Below, piece after piece: positions 26,828 to 36,055 of a stretch of DNA of 64,000 nucleotides. The position numbers and the translations under genes were made by a program. Origin of the DNA: Halorhabdus tiamatea SARL4B (lineage in GTDB: Archaea; Halobacteriota; Halobacteria; Halobacteriales; Haloarculaceae); the NCBI RefSeq assembly GCF_000470655.1, contig NC_021921.1, positions 1,116,001-1,180,000 on the forward strand. The letters run 5' to 3'. Within the stretch, counting starts at the first letter, position 1. Every line of letters begins with the position of its first letter. The notes under the pieces are model-generated. The model had not been told where the DNA came from, did no database searches, and worked only from the letters and a program-made list of their open reading frames with translations.

Positions 26828-27238
26828 ATGAGCACCGATCTGGAAACCATTGAGGGGACAGAAACACGCGAACTCGTCCACTTCGTCACCCAGCAGACGC
26901 GGTTCGCGCTCCTCAACAACATCCTTCAGCATCCCGAACAGCTCCCGTCGATGTACGAACTGGAGGAACTCAACCCCAGCGTGAGCGAGGCCACCGTCTA
27001 CAAGCATGTCCAGAAGTTGATCGACGCCGGCATCGTCGAGGAAGTCGCCCTCGCGGACGACCGGCGACGGCAGGGCTACCCCTGGAAGTTCTACGGGCTG
27101 ACCGAGGAGGGGCGGGCGTTCCTCGAATCCCACAATCTGCTCGCGGCCGAGGAGACGCTCCAGCGGATCTACGAGACGATCTCGGACAAACCCGAGAAGA
27201 TGGTCAAATACGAGAACGCGCCGCGTCCTGAGTCATAG
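26828..27238 (+). CDS. Winged-helix transcriptional regulator (PadR/ArsR-like)
   Basis: 136 residues. Residues ~22-90 form a winged helix with the recognition helix in 'PSVSEATVYKHVQKLIDAG' and the wing in 'DDRRRQGYPWKFYGLTEEG'; the C-terminal helix is a likely dimerisation element. Starts 27 bases after the inverted repeat 26777-26800. It probably represses itself and the divergent gene at 26157. Confidence 0.88.
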   Translation: MSTDLETIEGTETRELVHFVTQQTRFALLNNILQHPEQLPSMYELEELNPSVSEATVYKHVQKLIDAGIVEEVALADDRRRQGYPWKFYGLTEEGRAFLESHNLLAAEETLQRIYETISDKPEKMVKYENAPRPES

Positions 27239-27345
27239 ATGCCTGAGACGGCCGATCGAGGCTTCATTCTCCGAGCGGTCTCCAAAGCGTGCATCCCACG
27301 CCGGAGACAGCACACTAAAGGCCGTCCCCCTTCGCAGTACCCTCA

Positions 27346-28302
27346 ATGACGAGTTTGGGCACGGCGAGCGCCGATCCCGGCGAGGTCGCCACCGGGCGAC
27401 TGTACGTCGGCGAGACACGAGACGGGAGTCAGGTCGGCCTACCGGTGGCGGTCGTCAACGGAGCCATCGAGGGCAAGACGCTGTATCTGCAGGCCGCCAG
27501 TGACGGCGACGAACTCAACGGCGTCGGCGTGCTCCAGCGGCTGGTCCCGCGACTCGATCCGACTGAGATCAGTGGGACCATTCTGATCGTCGGGATCGTC
27601 AACTACCACGCCTTCCAGGTGGCCGAACACCGCAACCCGATCGACGACACGAAGATGAACCGGGCCTACCCCGGCGAGGAAGCGGGGACGACCAGCGAGC
27701 GCATCGCCGCAGCCACCTTCGAGGCCGCGATGCGGGCCGACCTCGTCGTCGACCTCCACCAGGGCTCGACCAGCCGGATGATCGACGAGACCCGGGTCCG
27801 GTGTGGCACCCGCCATCGCCTCCACGACGAGTGTCTCGAACTCGCGAAGGCCTTCGACTGCGGGACTGTCCTCGACAAAAAGGGACCCGACGGCCAGCTC
27901 GCCCGGGCCGCCCCCGACGAGGGCGTGCCGACGATCGACCCGGAACTCGGCGGTGCAGTCGGGTTCGACGAGGAGTCGATCACGATCGGCGTCACGGGCG
28001 TCCGGAACGTGCTCAGACACTACGACTTCCTCGAGGGCGAGGCCCCGATGGACCCCCAGACGCGGGCGAGTTCGTTCGACCAGTACGGCGCGCCGGCCGG
28101 CGGGCTCGTCGACTTCGAACCCGAGCTGGGCGAGCGGGTTGATCGGGGCGAGACGCTGTTCACTGTCACCGACGTCTTCGGGACGGTCAAAGAGCGGGTG
28201 ACCGCCGACTCGACGGGCATCTTCTGGCGGACGCGCCGGCTCCCGCAGGTCGCGACCGGCGAATACGTCTGTTCTGTCGGTACCGACATCGACTCGTACT
28301 GA
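27346..28302 (+). CDS. Succinylglutamate desuccinylase/aspartoacylase family protein
   Basis: 318 residues, M14-type zinc carboxypeptidase fold of the AstE/AspA group, which cleaves N-acyl amino acids. Conserved are 'NPIDDTKMNRAYPG' and the zinc ligand His138 in 'VDLHQG'. The first zinc motif, normally H-G-x-E, reads Asp53-Gly-Asp-Glu56 ('SDGDELNG'), so the first His is Asp. The C-terminal ~80 residues are a beta-rich lipoyl-like cap. Activity with an Asp ligand is plausible but unproven. Confidence 0.85.
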   Translation: MTSLGTASADPGEVATGRLYVGETRDGSQVGLPVAVVNGAIEGKTLYLQAASDGDELNGVGVLQRLVPRLDPTEISGTILIVGIVNYHAFQVAEHRNPIDDTKMNRAYPGEEAGTTSERIAAATFEAAMRADLVVDLHQGSTSRMIDETRVRCGTRHRLHDECLELAKAFDCGTVLDKKGPDGQLARAAPDEGVPTIDPELGGAVGFDEESITIGVTGVRNVLRHYDFLEGEAPMDPQTRASSFDQYGAPAGGLVDFEPELGERVDRGETLFTVTDVFGTVKERVTADSTGIFWRTRRLPQVATGEYVCSVGTDIDSY

Positions 28303-28385
28303 CGTTCTTGGACGGTCTCAAATTGTGACGGTATCGTACCGGCAAAATGCCAAGGGTTATCTGTCATATACCAGTACGGTATGAT

Positions 28386-29876
28386 GTGAACAGACGCGAA
28401 TTGGTCCTCGCGAGTGCCGGAGCACTAACAACCTCGCTGGCCGGCTGTGGACAGCTTGACGGCGTCCTCGGCGGAGATTCCGTCGACGGACCGATGGTCG
28501 ACAACTGGGGCACGTTCAGGGGCGATGTCGCTCGAACGGGCCGGATCGCTGCCGAGGACGGACCGGGCGAATCGGTGTCGGTCGCCTGGCAGGTGACGAT
28601 CGAGGACGTTGTCGACGCATTCGAAGACGACAGTTCCTGGGACGAGGCGATACTCCAGAGTGATCACACGCAGCCGATCGTCGCCGACGACTACCTCATC
28701 CTGATGGTGCAGTACCAGCAATTGCGAGATCAAGACGTTGGAAGTCGACAGCTGCTCGCGATCGATCCGTCCGGCTCGATCGAGTGGACACGGGAGTTTC
28801 CGAGGGTAGCAGTCCTCGACGGACTCCGGTTTTTGATGCCGAAACTCGACGACGGGTTACTCTACCTGCCGAACCCGCCCGAAGACTACCTATCGAACGA
28901 AGGCGACGAAGACGGTGACTCGAACGGAACCCGGAAGACACTGGGCGTCACCGTGCTCGATCCGGAAACCGGTGACCTCGAGCGCGAACTCGATCTCGGA
29001 TCGCCCTCGACGGGGAGTCTACTCGTCGAGGACGGAACGATCTTCGCGGCGACGTTCGATCCCGATCACTCCGGCGTGTCCGCGTTCGACGCCGAATCCG
29101 GCGCTGAGCAGTGGTCCGTCGATACGTATCCGTACCACGACTCGTCCGTGTTCGGTTCCCTCTTTGCGGACACCATCGTCTACGGCAGACGGACCGGAGA
29201 CGAGGTCCCCACGGTGCTCGTCGCGCGGAATATCGAGGACGGGAGCCTCAGGTGGGAGACGACGCTCGATTTCTCGGATCCTTATTTCGAGTTCGCGGAG
29301 GCCCCACTCGATTTCGTGCCAGTGACGATCGTCGACGATATCTACACCACCGGCAGTGGGTTCTATAGTGGACGTCCGACGCCGCTCGTCGCGCTCGATA
29401 CCGACGAGGGGACCGAACAGTATCGATATCGGCCACCGGGGATCGAGGGCGAGAACAACCCGCTGGCGGAGTCTTCCGAGATGAGCGGGCAAGACATAGA
29501 CGAACTGCCGCCGGCCTCGGGCGTCTACGGAATGCCGCTCCCGATGGACGATCTCGTCGTCGCGACGGGATACGGCGCTATCGACGGCAACGACGACCCC
29601 GACGTCCGCTATTGCCTGGGGATCGAAGACGAATCGCTCGCCTGGTCGCTCGAAATTGAAGCAAATGATCTCGGTTCTCCCGTGGCCGCCGGTGACGTCA
29701 TCTATCTCTCGACGGAAACAGGCGTGAAAGCCATCTCGACCGGCGGGGAACGCCTCGACTCGATCGAGTACGAAGACCACGAGAGCGTTACTGGGTCCGG
29801 AGGGACGTCAGTGCCGGCCATCGGGAACGGACTGCTGTACGTCCCGACCGAGACGGGTATCGCCGCGATCGAATAG
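28386..29876 (+). CDS. PQQ-like beta-propeller lipoprotein
   Basis: 496 residues from the GTG at 28386, which starts a clean signal: RR at residues 3-4, hydrophobic core and lipobox 'SLAGC' ahead of Gly-Gln-Leu. The remainder has repeating blades such as 'WGTFRGDVARTGR', 'VLVARNIEDGSLRWETTL' and 'LVALDTDEGTEQYRY', typical of the BamB/PQQ-dehydrogenase propeller family without visible cofactor residues. Extracellular, membrane-anchored, function unknown. An ATG at 28347 is in frame but gives a poor signal peptide. Confidence 0.85.
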   Translation: MNRRELVLASAGALTTSLAGCGQLDGVLGGDSVDGPMVDNWGTFRGDVARTGRIAAEDGPGESVSVAWQVTIEDVVDAFEDDSSWDEAILQSDHTQPIVADDYLILMVQYQQLRDQDVGSRQLLAIDPSGSIEWTREFPRVAVLDGLRFLMPKLDDGLLYLPNPPEDYLSNEGDEDGDSNGTRKTLGVTVLDPETGDLERELDLGSPSTGSLLVEDGTIFAATFDPDHSGVSAFDAESGAEQWSVDTYPYHDSSVFGSLFADTIVYGRRTGDEVPTVLVARNIEDGSLRWETTLDFSDPYFEFAEAPLDFVPVTIVDDIYTTGSGFYSGRPTPLVALDTDEGTEQYRYRPPGIEGENNPLAESSEMSGQDIDELPPASGVYGMPLPMDDLVVATGYGAIDGNDDPDVRYCLGIEDESLAWSLEIEANDLGSPVAAGDVIYLSTETGVKAISTGGERLDSIEYEDHESVTGSGGTSVPAIGNGLLYVPTETGIAAIE

Positions 29877-29979
29877 CGACGACGGGCCAGGCACTCATCG
29901 GTACACAGTTGCGATCCGGAAGCGCCCCCACTTCGACAGGACTTTCATCGCGATGGGACGAACCACACGAGGAAGCCAC

Positions 29980-30285
29980 ATGATCGTACTCCACGCGTCG
30001 TTCCCGATCAAGCCCGAGAAACGCGAGCGAGCCATCGAACTCACCGACGACCTGGTCGCGGGTTCGAACCAGGAGGACGGTACCATCGAGTACCGCGCCA
30101 CCGTCGACCTCCAGGAGGAGAACGTCATCCGGTTCATCGAGCGCTACGAGGACGCCGAAGCCCTGGAGACCCACGCCCAGACCGACCATTACCAGGCCTT
30201 CGGCGAGCACCTCCCGGACCTGCTGGACGGCGAGCCAGAAGTGCTTCGATTCGACGTCGAGTCGATGGAAGAACTCGAACTCTGA
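29980..30285 (+). CDS. ABM-domain protein (putative quinol monooxygenase)
   Basis: 101 residues, a single antibiotic biosynthesis monooxygenase ferredoxin-like domain ('IVLHASFPIKPEKRERAIEL', 'GTIEYRATVD', 'HAQTDHYQAF'). Small cofactor-free members oxidise quinols or flavonoids or act in heme handling; the substrate is unknown. Short distance (22 bases) to the next gene suggests co-transcription. Confidence 0.88.
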   Translation: MIVLHASFPIKPEKRERAIELTDDLVAGSNQEDGTIEYRATVDLQEENVIRFIERYEDAEALETHAQTDHYQAFGEHLPDLLDGEPEVLRFDVESMEELEL

Positions 30286-30307
30286 GAGCACCCACTCTGA
30301 ATACCCA

Positions 30308-31369
30308 ATGCAACGCGTCTGCACTGACTGCGGAGGGACCTACCCGAGCGACGGCCCCTGGCGGTGTGCGTGCGGGAGTCCCCTCGACCTGCAGGGACTC
30401 CCCGAATTGCCCGCGGAACCGCCGGCACTCGACCGGGACGCCGGACTCTGGGCTTGCGAGGACTTCCTCCCCGTCGAGCCCCATGTGACGCTCGGCGAAG
30501 GGTGGACGCCGCTGATCGATGCCAAGGAAGACGGCGTTACGTACAAACTCGAACACCTGTTTCCGACGGGGAGCTTCAAGGATCGCGGCGCGGCGGTCGT
30601 GATCTCTCACGCCCTCGAGCGCGGGGCCGACCGGGTGCTCGAAGATTCCTCGGGCAACGCGGGGCTGGCGATCGCGACCTACGCTGCCTGTACCGGCATC
30701 GACGCCGAGATCTTCGTCCCTGCCGACGCCAAGCCGGGGAAACTTCGGGCGATCGAACGGACGGGAGCCGCCCTGCGGCAGGTCGACGGTGACCGTGAAG
30801 CTGTGACCCAGGCCTGCACCGAGGTGGTCGAGGCCGGCGAGGGCTACTACGCCAGCCACGCCTGGGAGCCCCTGTTTCTGGCCGGGACGGCGACGTTCGC
30901 ACTGGAGGTCGCGGCTCAGCGCGACTGGGAAGCCCCTGACGCCGTGGTGACGCCGCTCGGTCACGGGACGCTGTTCCTGGGGGCTGCCTGGGGATTCGAC
31001 CGCCTCCAGCGTGCGGGATGGATCGACGACGTTCCCCGACTCTTCGGCGTCCAGGCGAGTGGCGTCGCACCGATCGCTGCCGCCCGCGGGAACGACCGCG
31101 ACGCCGGCCGGAACGACCTCGCCGACGGCATTCAGATCGCCGAGCCGGTCCGGCGAGAGGGGATCCTCGACGCAATCGAGAGGAGTGACGGCGACGCGAT
31201 CGCCGTCACGGCCGGAGAGACCGAGCAGGCCCACGATCGACTCGCCGCGCGTGGGCTGGCCGTCGAGCCCACCAGCGCGACGGCGGTCGCCGGGCTGAAC
31301 CGGCTTCGCGAGCGGGGCGTGGTCGACGAGAGTGACGAGGTCGTCGTCCCACTCACCGGACAGAATTGA
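30308..31369 (+). CDS. Threonine synthase-like PLP enzyme
   Basis: 353 residues, fold type II. An N-terminal zinc ribbon is formed by Cys5, Cys8, Cys20 and Cys22; the PLP lysine is Lys91 in 'PTGSFKDRGA', and 'SSGNAGLAIA' contacts the cofactor phosphate. The family makes threonine from phosphohomoserine, but paralogs with other specificities are common, and this one is shorter than classical archaeal ThrC, so the exact substrate is open. Confidence 0.85.
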   Translation: MQRVCTDCGGTYPSDGPWRCACGSPLDLQGLPELPAEPPALDRDAGLWACEDFLPVEPHVTLGEGWTPLIDAKEDGVTYKLEHLFPTGSFKDRGAAVVISHALERGADRVLEDSSGNAGLAIATYAACTGIDAEIFVPADAKPGKLRAIERTGAALRQVDGDREAVTQACTEVVEAGEGYYASHAWEPLFLAGTATFALEVAAQRDWEAPDAVVTPLGHGTLFLGAAWGFDRLQRAGWIDDVPRLFGVQASGVAPIAAARGNDRDAGRNDLADGIQIAEPVRREGILDAIERSDGDAIAVTAGETEQAHDRLAARGLAVEPTSATAVAGLNRLRERGVVDESDEVVVPLTGQN

Positions 31370-31456
31370 GCGCGGGCGGCGTCAGCGAAATCGAACGGCA
31401 GCCCGAGCACGGCCGACAAAAAGGCTTTACCGCCGTCATCGCCTATCAGTCCGTAA

Positions 31457-32854
31457 ATGGTACTCGACGATCTGGGATCGTCTCTACGGGGGGCCCTCGA
31501 CGGCCTCCGGGGGAAGTCCCGCATCAGTGAGGAGGACGTCCAGGCGGTCGTCAAGGAGATCCAGCGATCGCTGCTCCAGGCCGACGTCGACGTCGATCTG
31601 GTGATGGACCTCTCCGACAGCATCGAGACCCGGGCCTTAGAGGAGGAGCCGCCGGCCGGCACCTCCGCGCGGGACTGGGTGCTGCGCATCGTCTACGAGG
31701 AACTCGTCGAGCTGGTCGGCGAGTCGACCGAACTCCCCCTGGAACCCCAGACGATCGTGCTGGCGGGCCTCCAGGGATCGGGGAAGACCACCTCCGCGGC
31801 GAAGATCGCGTGGTGGTTCTCGAAGAAGGGGCTCCGGCCGGCGGTCATCCAGACCGACACCTGGCGACCCGGAGCGTACGAACAGGCCGAGGAGATGGCC
31901 GAGCGAGCGGAAGTCGACTTCTACGGCGATCCCGACGAGGACGACGCCGTCAAGATCGCCCGAGAGGGGCTCGAAGCGACCGCGGACGCCGACGTCCAGA
32001 TCGTCGACACCGCCGGTCGACACGCCCTCGAGGACGGGCTGATCGACGAACTCGAAGACATCGAATCGGTCGCCGATCCCGACCACAACCTGCTGGTGCT
32101 CGACGCCGCGATCGGTCAGGAGGCCAAAGAGCAGGCCAGCCGCTTCGAGGGCGCGGTCGGCATCGACGGCGTCGTGATCACCAAACTCGACGGGACGGCG
32201 AAGGGTGGCGGCGCACTCGCGGCCGTCAACGAGACCGACTCCACCATCGCGTTCCTCGGCACCGGCGAGACGGTCAAGGACGTCGAGCGCTTCGAGCCCT
32301 CGGGGTTCATCTCCCGGCTGCTCGGGATGGGCGACCTCAAGCAACTCACTGAGCGCGTCGAGCGCGCCATGGAGGAGACCCAGGAGGAAGAAGGTGACTG
32401 GGGCCCGGAGGACATGCTCGATGGCGAGTTCACCCTCAAGGACATGCGCAAGCAGATGGAGGCGATGAACAAGATGGGCCCCCTCGACCAGGTCATGGAC
32501 ATGATCCCCGGCCTCGGCGGCGGGATGATGGATCAGCTCCCCGACGACGCCATGGACGTCACCCAGGAGCGCATGCGCGACTTCGAGGTCATCATGGACT
32601 CGATGACCGACGACGAACTCGAGAACCCCCGCCAGATCGGTCGCAGCCGAACCGAACGCATCGCCCGTGGCTCGGGCAAACCCGAGGAGCGGATCCGGGA
32701 ACTCTTAGAACAGCACAAGATGATGGACCGCACCCTCAACCAGTTCCAGGGCATGGGCGACGCCGACATGGAGCGTATGATGAAGCAGATGGATCAAGGC
32801 GACATGGGGGACATGGGAGATATGGGCGGCATGGGCGGCGGCAACCCGTTCTGA
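31457..32854 (+). CDS. srp54: Signal recognition particle protein SRP54
   Basis: 465 residues. N domain (1-90), GTPase G domain with '[13 protein letters not shown]' (P-loop), '[16 protein letters not shown]' and '[11 protein letters not shown]', then a methionine-rich M domain from about residue 310 that binds signal peptides and 7S RNA. The C-terminus is a run of Gly-Asp-Met repeats (about 20 residues). Targets membrane and secreted proteins to the Sec translocon. Well conserved throughout. Confidence 0.97.
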   Translation: MVLDDLGSSLRGALDGLRGKSRISEEDVQAVVKEIQRSLLQADVDVDLVMDLSDSIETRALEEEPPAGTSARDWVLRIVYEELVELVGESTELPLEPQTIVLAGLQGSGKTTSAAKIAWWFSKKGLRPAVIQTDTWRPGAYEQAEEMAERAEVDFYGDPDEDDAVKIAREGLEATADADVQIVDTAGRHALEDGLIDELEDIESVADPDHNLLVLDAAIGQEAKEQASRFEGAVGIDGVVITKLDGTAKGGGALAAVNETDSTIAFLGTGETVKDVERFEPSGFISRLLGMGDLKQLTERVERAMEETQEEEGDWGPEDMLDGEFTLKDMRKQMEAMNKMGPLDQVMDMIPGLGGGMMDQLPDDAMDVTQERMRDFEVIMDSMTDDELENPRQIGRSRTERIARGSGKPEERIRELLEQHKMMDRTLNQFQGMGDADMERMMKQMDQGDMGDMGDMGGMGGGNPF

Positions 32855-32960
32855 GCGTCGCTGTTGACGGGTCGTTCCCCGCCCCTGATCGAAGCACGGA
32901 AGTAATTCATCACCATTTATTCGATGGTCTTTTCTCCGGGCAAGCCTTCGAGCCAGGCGA

Positions 32961-34880
32961 ATGAGCATCGATCTCGACGACGACGAGGTGTTCGAGGACG
33001 TCCGCGACCGTGCGGATCGCCCGATGCGCCGGCTGTTTGCCGAATACGGGGGCCGATATTCGTTCCCGTTCGTAATCGGATTCGTCAGTAGCGTCGCCGC
33101 CCGGATCCTCGACCTCCTCCCGCCCCTCCTGCTGGCCGTTGCGATCGACGCCATCTTCGGCGAGCAGCAGTACACCCTCTGGCTGGTTCCCCAGTCACTG
33201 ATCCCCGAGGCCCAGGGCGCACAACTCTGGCTGACTGTCGGTATCATCGCCGCCGCGTTCCTGATCGGGGCCGCCTTCCACTGGACGCGCAACTGGGGCT
33301 GGAACACCTTCGCCCAGAACATCCAGCACGACGTCCGGACGGACACCTACGACAAGATGCAGCGCCTGAACATGGACTTCTTCGCCGACAAGCAGACCGG
33401 CGAACTCATGTCGATTCTCTCGAACGACGTCAACCGATTGGAGCGGTTCCTCAACGAGGGGATGAACGCCTTCTTTCGGCTGTCGATCATGGTGCTCGGC
33501 ATTTCGGTCATCCTCTTCACGATGAACTGGAAGCTCGCGCTGATCGCGCTGGTTCCCGTCCCCGTGATCGCCTTCTTCACGAAGAAGTTCATCGAGACCA
33601 TCCAGCCGAAGTACGCCGACGTCCGCTCCTCGGTCGGTCAGCTCAACTCCCGGCTGGAGAACAACCTCGGCGGCATCCAGGTGATCAAGGCCGCAAACAC
33701 CGAGACCTTCGAGTCCGACCGCGTCGACGACGTCTCCGAGGACTACTTCGACGCCAACTGGGACGCCATCGACACCCGGATCAAGTTCTTCCCCGGCCTC
33801 CGGCTGATCGCCGGGTTCGGGTTCGTCCTGACGTTCATCGTCGGTGGGCTGTGGGTGATCGGGGAACCACTTGGCCCGCTCTCGGGCTCGCTCCGTCCCG
33901 GCCAGTTCGTCGCGTTCATCCTCTACACCCAGCGGTTCATCTGGCCGATGGCCCAGTTCGGGCAGATCATCAACATGTACCAGCGGGCCCACGCCTCCAG
34001 CGAACGCATCTTCGGGCTGATGGACACGCCCAGCCGGATCGTCGAGGACCCCGACGCCGAGCCTCTCGAGGTCACCGAGGGCCACGTCGAATTCGACGAC
34101 GTCTCCTTTGGCTACGACGACGAGGAAACCATCGTCGAGGACATCGCCTTCGACGTCGAGGGCGGCGACACCGTCGCCCTGGTCGGCCCGACGGGGGCCG
34201 GCAAGTCCACCGTGATGAAGCTCCTGCTGCGGATGTACGACGTCGACGAGGGGGCGATTACAATCGACGGGACGGACCTCCGGGACGCCACGATCCCGAG
34301 CCTCCGACAGACCCTGGGATACGTCAGCCAGGAGACGTTCCTGTTCTATGGGACCGTCCGTGAGAACATCGAGTACGGCACGTTCGACGCCCAGAAGGAA
34401 CAAGTAGTCGAGGCGGCGAAGATGGCCGAAGCCCACCGCTTCATCCAGAACCTTCCCGACGGCTACGACACGAAAGTCGGCGAGCGCGGCGTGAAACTGT
34501 CGGGTGGCCAGCGCCAGCGCATCGCCCTCGCCCGGGCCATCCTCAAGGATCCCGAGATCCTCGTCCTTGACGAGGCGACCTCCGACGTCGACACCGAGAC
34601 GGAGATGCTGATCCAGCGCTCGCTCGACAAACTGACCGAAGACCGGACGACCTTCGCGATCGCCCACCGACTCTCGACGATCAAGGACGCCGAGCACATC
34701 GTCGTCATCGAGGACGGCCGGATCGTCGAACGCGGCACCCACGAGGACCTGCTCGTCGAGGACGGGCTTTACGCCAAGCTCTGGGCCGTCCAGGCCGGCG
34801 AGATCGACGAGCTCCCCCAGGAGTTCATCGAGCGGGCCGCCGAACGCCGCGCTCAGACGGAGTCGGAAGCCGACGACTGA
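32961..34880 (+). CDS. ABC exporter, fused membrane and ATPase domains
   Basis: 639 residues. Residues ~30-340 hold six transmembrane helices of the type IV exporter fold (MsbA/LmrA-like); the ATPase domain has Walker A 'GPTGAGKST', signature 'LSGGQRQR' and Walker B 'ILVLDEATSD'. Works as a homodimer or with a partner to export a substrate not predictable from sequence. Followed after 31 bases by a 59-residue membrane protein. Confidence 0.93.
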   Translation: MSIDLDDDEVFEDVRDRADRPMRRLFAEYGGRYSFPFVIGFVSSVAARILDLLPPLLLAVAIDAIFGEQQYTLWLVPQSLIPEAQGAQLWLTVGIIAAAFLIGAAFHWTRNWGWNTFAQNIQHDVRTDTYDKMQRLNMDFFADKQTGELMSILSNDVNRLERFLNEGMNAFFRLSIMVLGISVILFTMNWKLALIALVPVPVIAFFTKKFIETIQPKYADVRSSVGQLNSRLENNLGGIQVIKAANTETFESDRVDDVSEDYFDANWDAIDTRIKFFPGLRLIAGFGFVLTFIVGGLWVIGEPLGPLSGSLRPGQFVAFILYTQRFIWPMAQFGQIINMYQRAHASSERIFGLMDTPSRIVEDPDAEPLEVTEGHVEFDDVSFGYDDEETIVEDIAFDVEGGDTVALVGPTGAGKSTVMKLLLRMYDVDEGAITIDGTDLRDATIPSLRQTLGYVSQETFLFYGTVRENIEYGTFDAQKEQVVEAAKMAEAHRFIQNLPDGYDTKVGERGVKLSGGQRQRIALARAILKDPEILVLDEATSDVDTETEMLIQRSLDKLTEDRTTFAIAHRLSTIKDAEHIVVIEDGRIVERGTHEDLLVEDGLYAKLWAVQAGEIDELPQEFIERAAERRAQTESEADD

Positions 34881-34911
34881 ACAGATCGCAGCGAGAACAC
34901 AACTCCCAACG

Positions 34912-35091
34912 ATGACCGAACATGCTATCGACCACCTCCGACAGCTCGATCACTGGGCCTTCCTCGTCGCGCTCGCGCTGGCGGCGATCGACGCCGTCCG
35001 GACGCGCCGTCGCCGTCCTGCAGTCGTGACCGGTTTTCTCACCGTTGCGCTGGTCTACGACGCCTACGAGTTCATGCAAAAAGACGGCTGA
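34912..35091 (+). CDS. 59-residue membrane protein downstream of the ABC exporter
   Basis: Encodes 59 residues with two hydrophobic segments (about 13-27 and 37-50) separated by a basic stretch TRRRRP. It starts 31 bases after the exporter stop, so it may be a small associated subunit. No family recognised. Confidence 0.65.
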   Translation: MTEHAIDHLRQLDHWAFLVALALAAIDAVRTRRRRPAVVTGFLTVALVYDAYEFMQKDG

Positions 35092-35132
35092 AACGCCGAC
35101 GAGGACAGCGTGGGAACTCGAATGCAAAGCCG

Positions 35133-35939
35133 CTACTCGACGACGTGGCGCGTATCGTAGGAGCCGAGTCGTTTGATCCAGCCATCGCTGGCCAGTGCCT
35201 CGATGTCGTCGAGGGCGTCCTGGAGGCGCTGTTCGTAGAGGCCGGCCTCGACGTCGATGTGGAAGACGTAATCCCCGAGTCGTTCACCGCTTGGCCGCGA
35301 TTCCAGTCGCGAGAGGTTGACGTCCCGGTCGGCGAACGGTTCGAGGAGTTCGAGCAGGAGGCCGGGATAGTCGACGTTCGGGTAGACGATCAGTGACGTG
35401 TTCCCGCCCTCGATCGAGCGCTCCTCCGGGCCCGCGATGGCGAAGAAGCGCGTCGCGTTCGAGGACCGGTCCTGGATGTCCTCGGCGAGGACGGACAGTT
35501 CTTCGCCCGCGTTGTCCGGATGGGCGATAGCAGCGACCGTGGCGTCTTCACGAGCACGTTCGACGCCGCGGGCCGTGCTCGCGACGGCCTCTAACTCGGC
35601 GTCGGGATAGTGGTCTTCGAGGTAGCTCCGACACTGGGCCAGCGCCTGGGCGTGGCTCGCGACGAGGTCGAACGCCTCGTCCTGGGCGATGAGGCCGTGC
35701 CGGACCGGCGTGATGATCTCCGCGACGACGGCGACATCGGAATCCGCCAGCGCGTCCAGCGATTCGGTGACGCTGCCCTCGATGCTGTTCTCGATGGGGA
35801 TGACCCCGCGCTCGTACTCGCCGTCGGCGACCGCCTCGACGATTGCCGTGACGGACTCGGTGAACTCAACAGATTCCGAGAGTGCTGAGGCGGCCCGGTG
35901 AGAGTAGGTGCCCGACGGGCCGAGCGTGATCGTTCGCAT
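35133..35939 (-). CDS. pheA: Prephenate dehydratase
   Basis: 268 residues. The PDT domain carries 'GPSGTYSHRAA', 'IPIENSIEGSV' (catalytic region with the S/T of the 'TRF' motif at 'NATRFFAI'), and a C-terminal ACT domain (~190-268, with 'ESRPSGERLGDYVFHIDV') that senses phenylalanine. Converts prephenate to phenylpyruvate. The ATG at 35939 gives the standard start MRTITLGPSGTYSH; the longer frame to 36056 is not family-like. Confidence 0.95.
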   Translation of the reverse strand: MRTITLGPSGTYSHRAASALSESVEFTESVTAIVEAVADGEYERGVIPIENSIEGSVTESLDALADSDVAVVAEIITPVRHGLIAQDEAFDLVASHAQALAQCRSYLEDHYPDAELEAVASTARGVERAREDATVAAIAHPDNAGEELSVLAEDIQDRSSNATRFFAIAGPEERSIEGGNTSLIVYPNVDYPGLLLELLEPFADRDVNLSRLESRPSGERLGDYVFHIDVEAGLYEQRLQDALDDIEALASDGWIKRLGSYDTRHVVE

Positions 35940-36055
35940 ACAGGTCGATTCGGCGCAGTGGCTCAAAAACGCCCCGGTCACGCCAGGACCACCGAGGGGC
36001 GTGTGACGACCGTCTGACTGAGGTTCTTGGTGACTGGGACAGATAGCTTTCCCCA

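Noticed and set aside
33195-34742. 515-codon minus-strand frame opposite the ABC exporter
   Set aside because: Lies wholly antisense to Walker and signature motifs of the real gene and resembles no protein.
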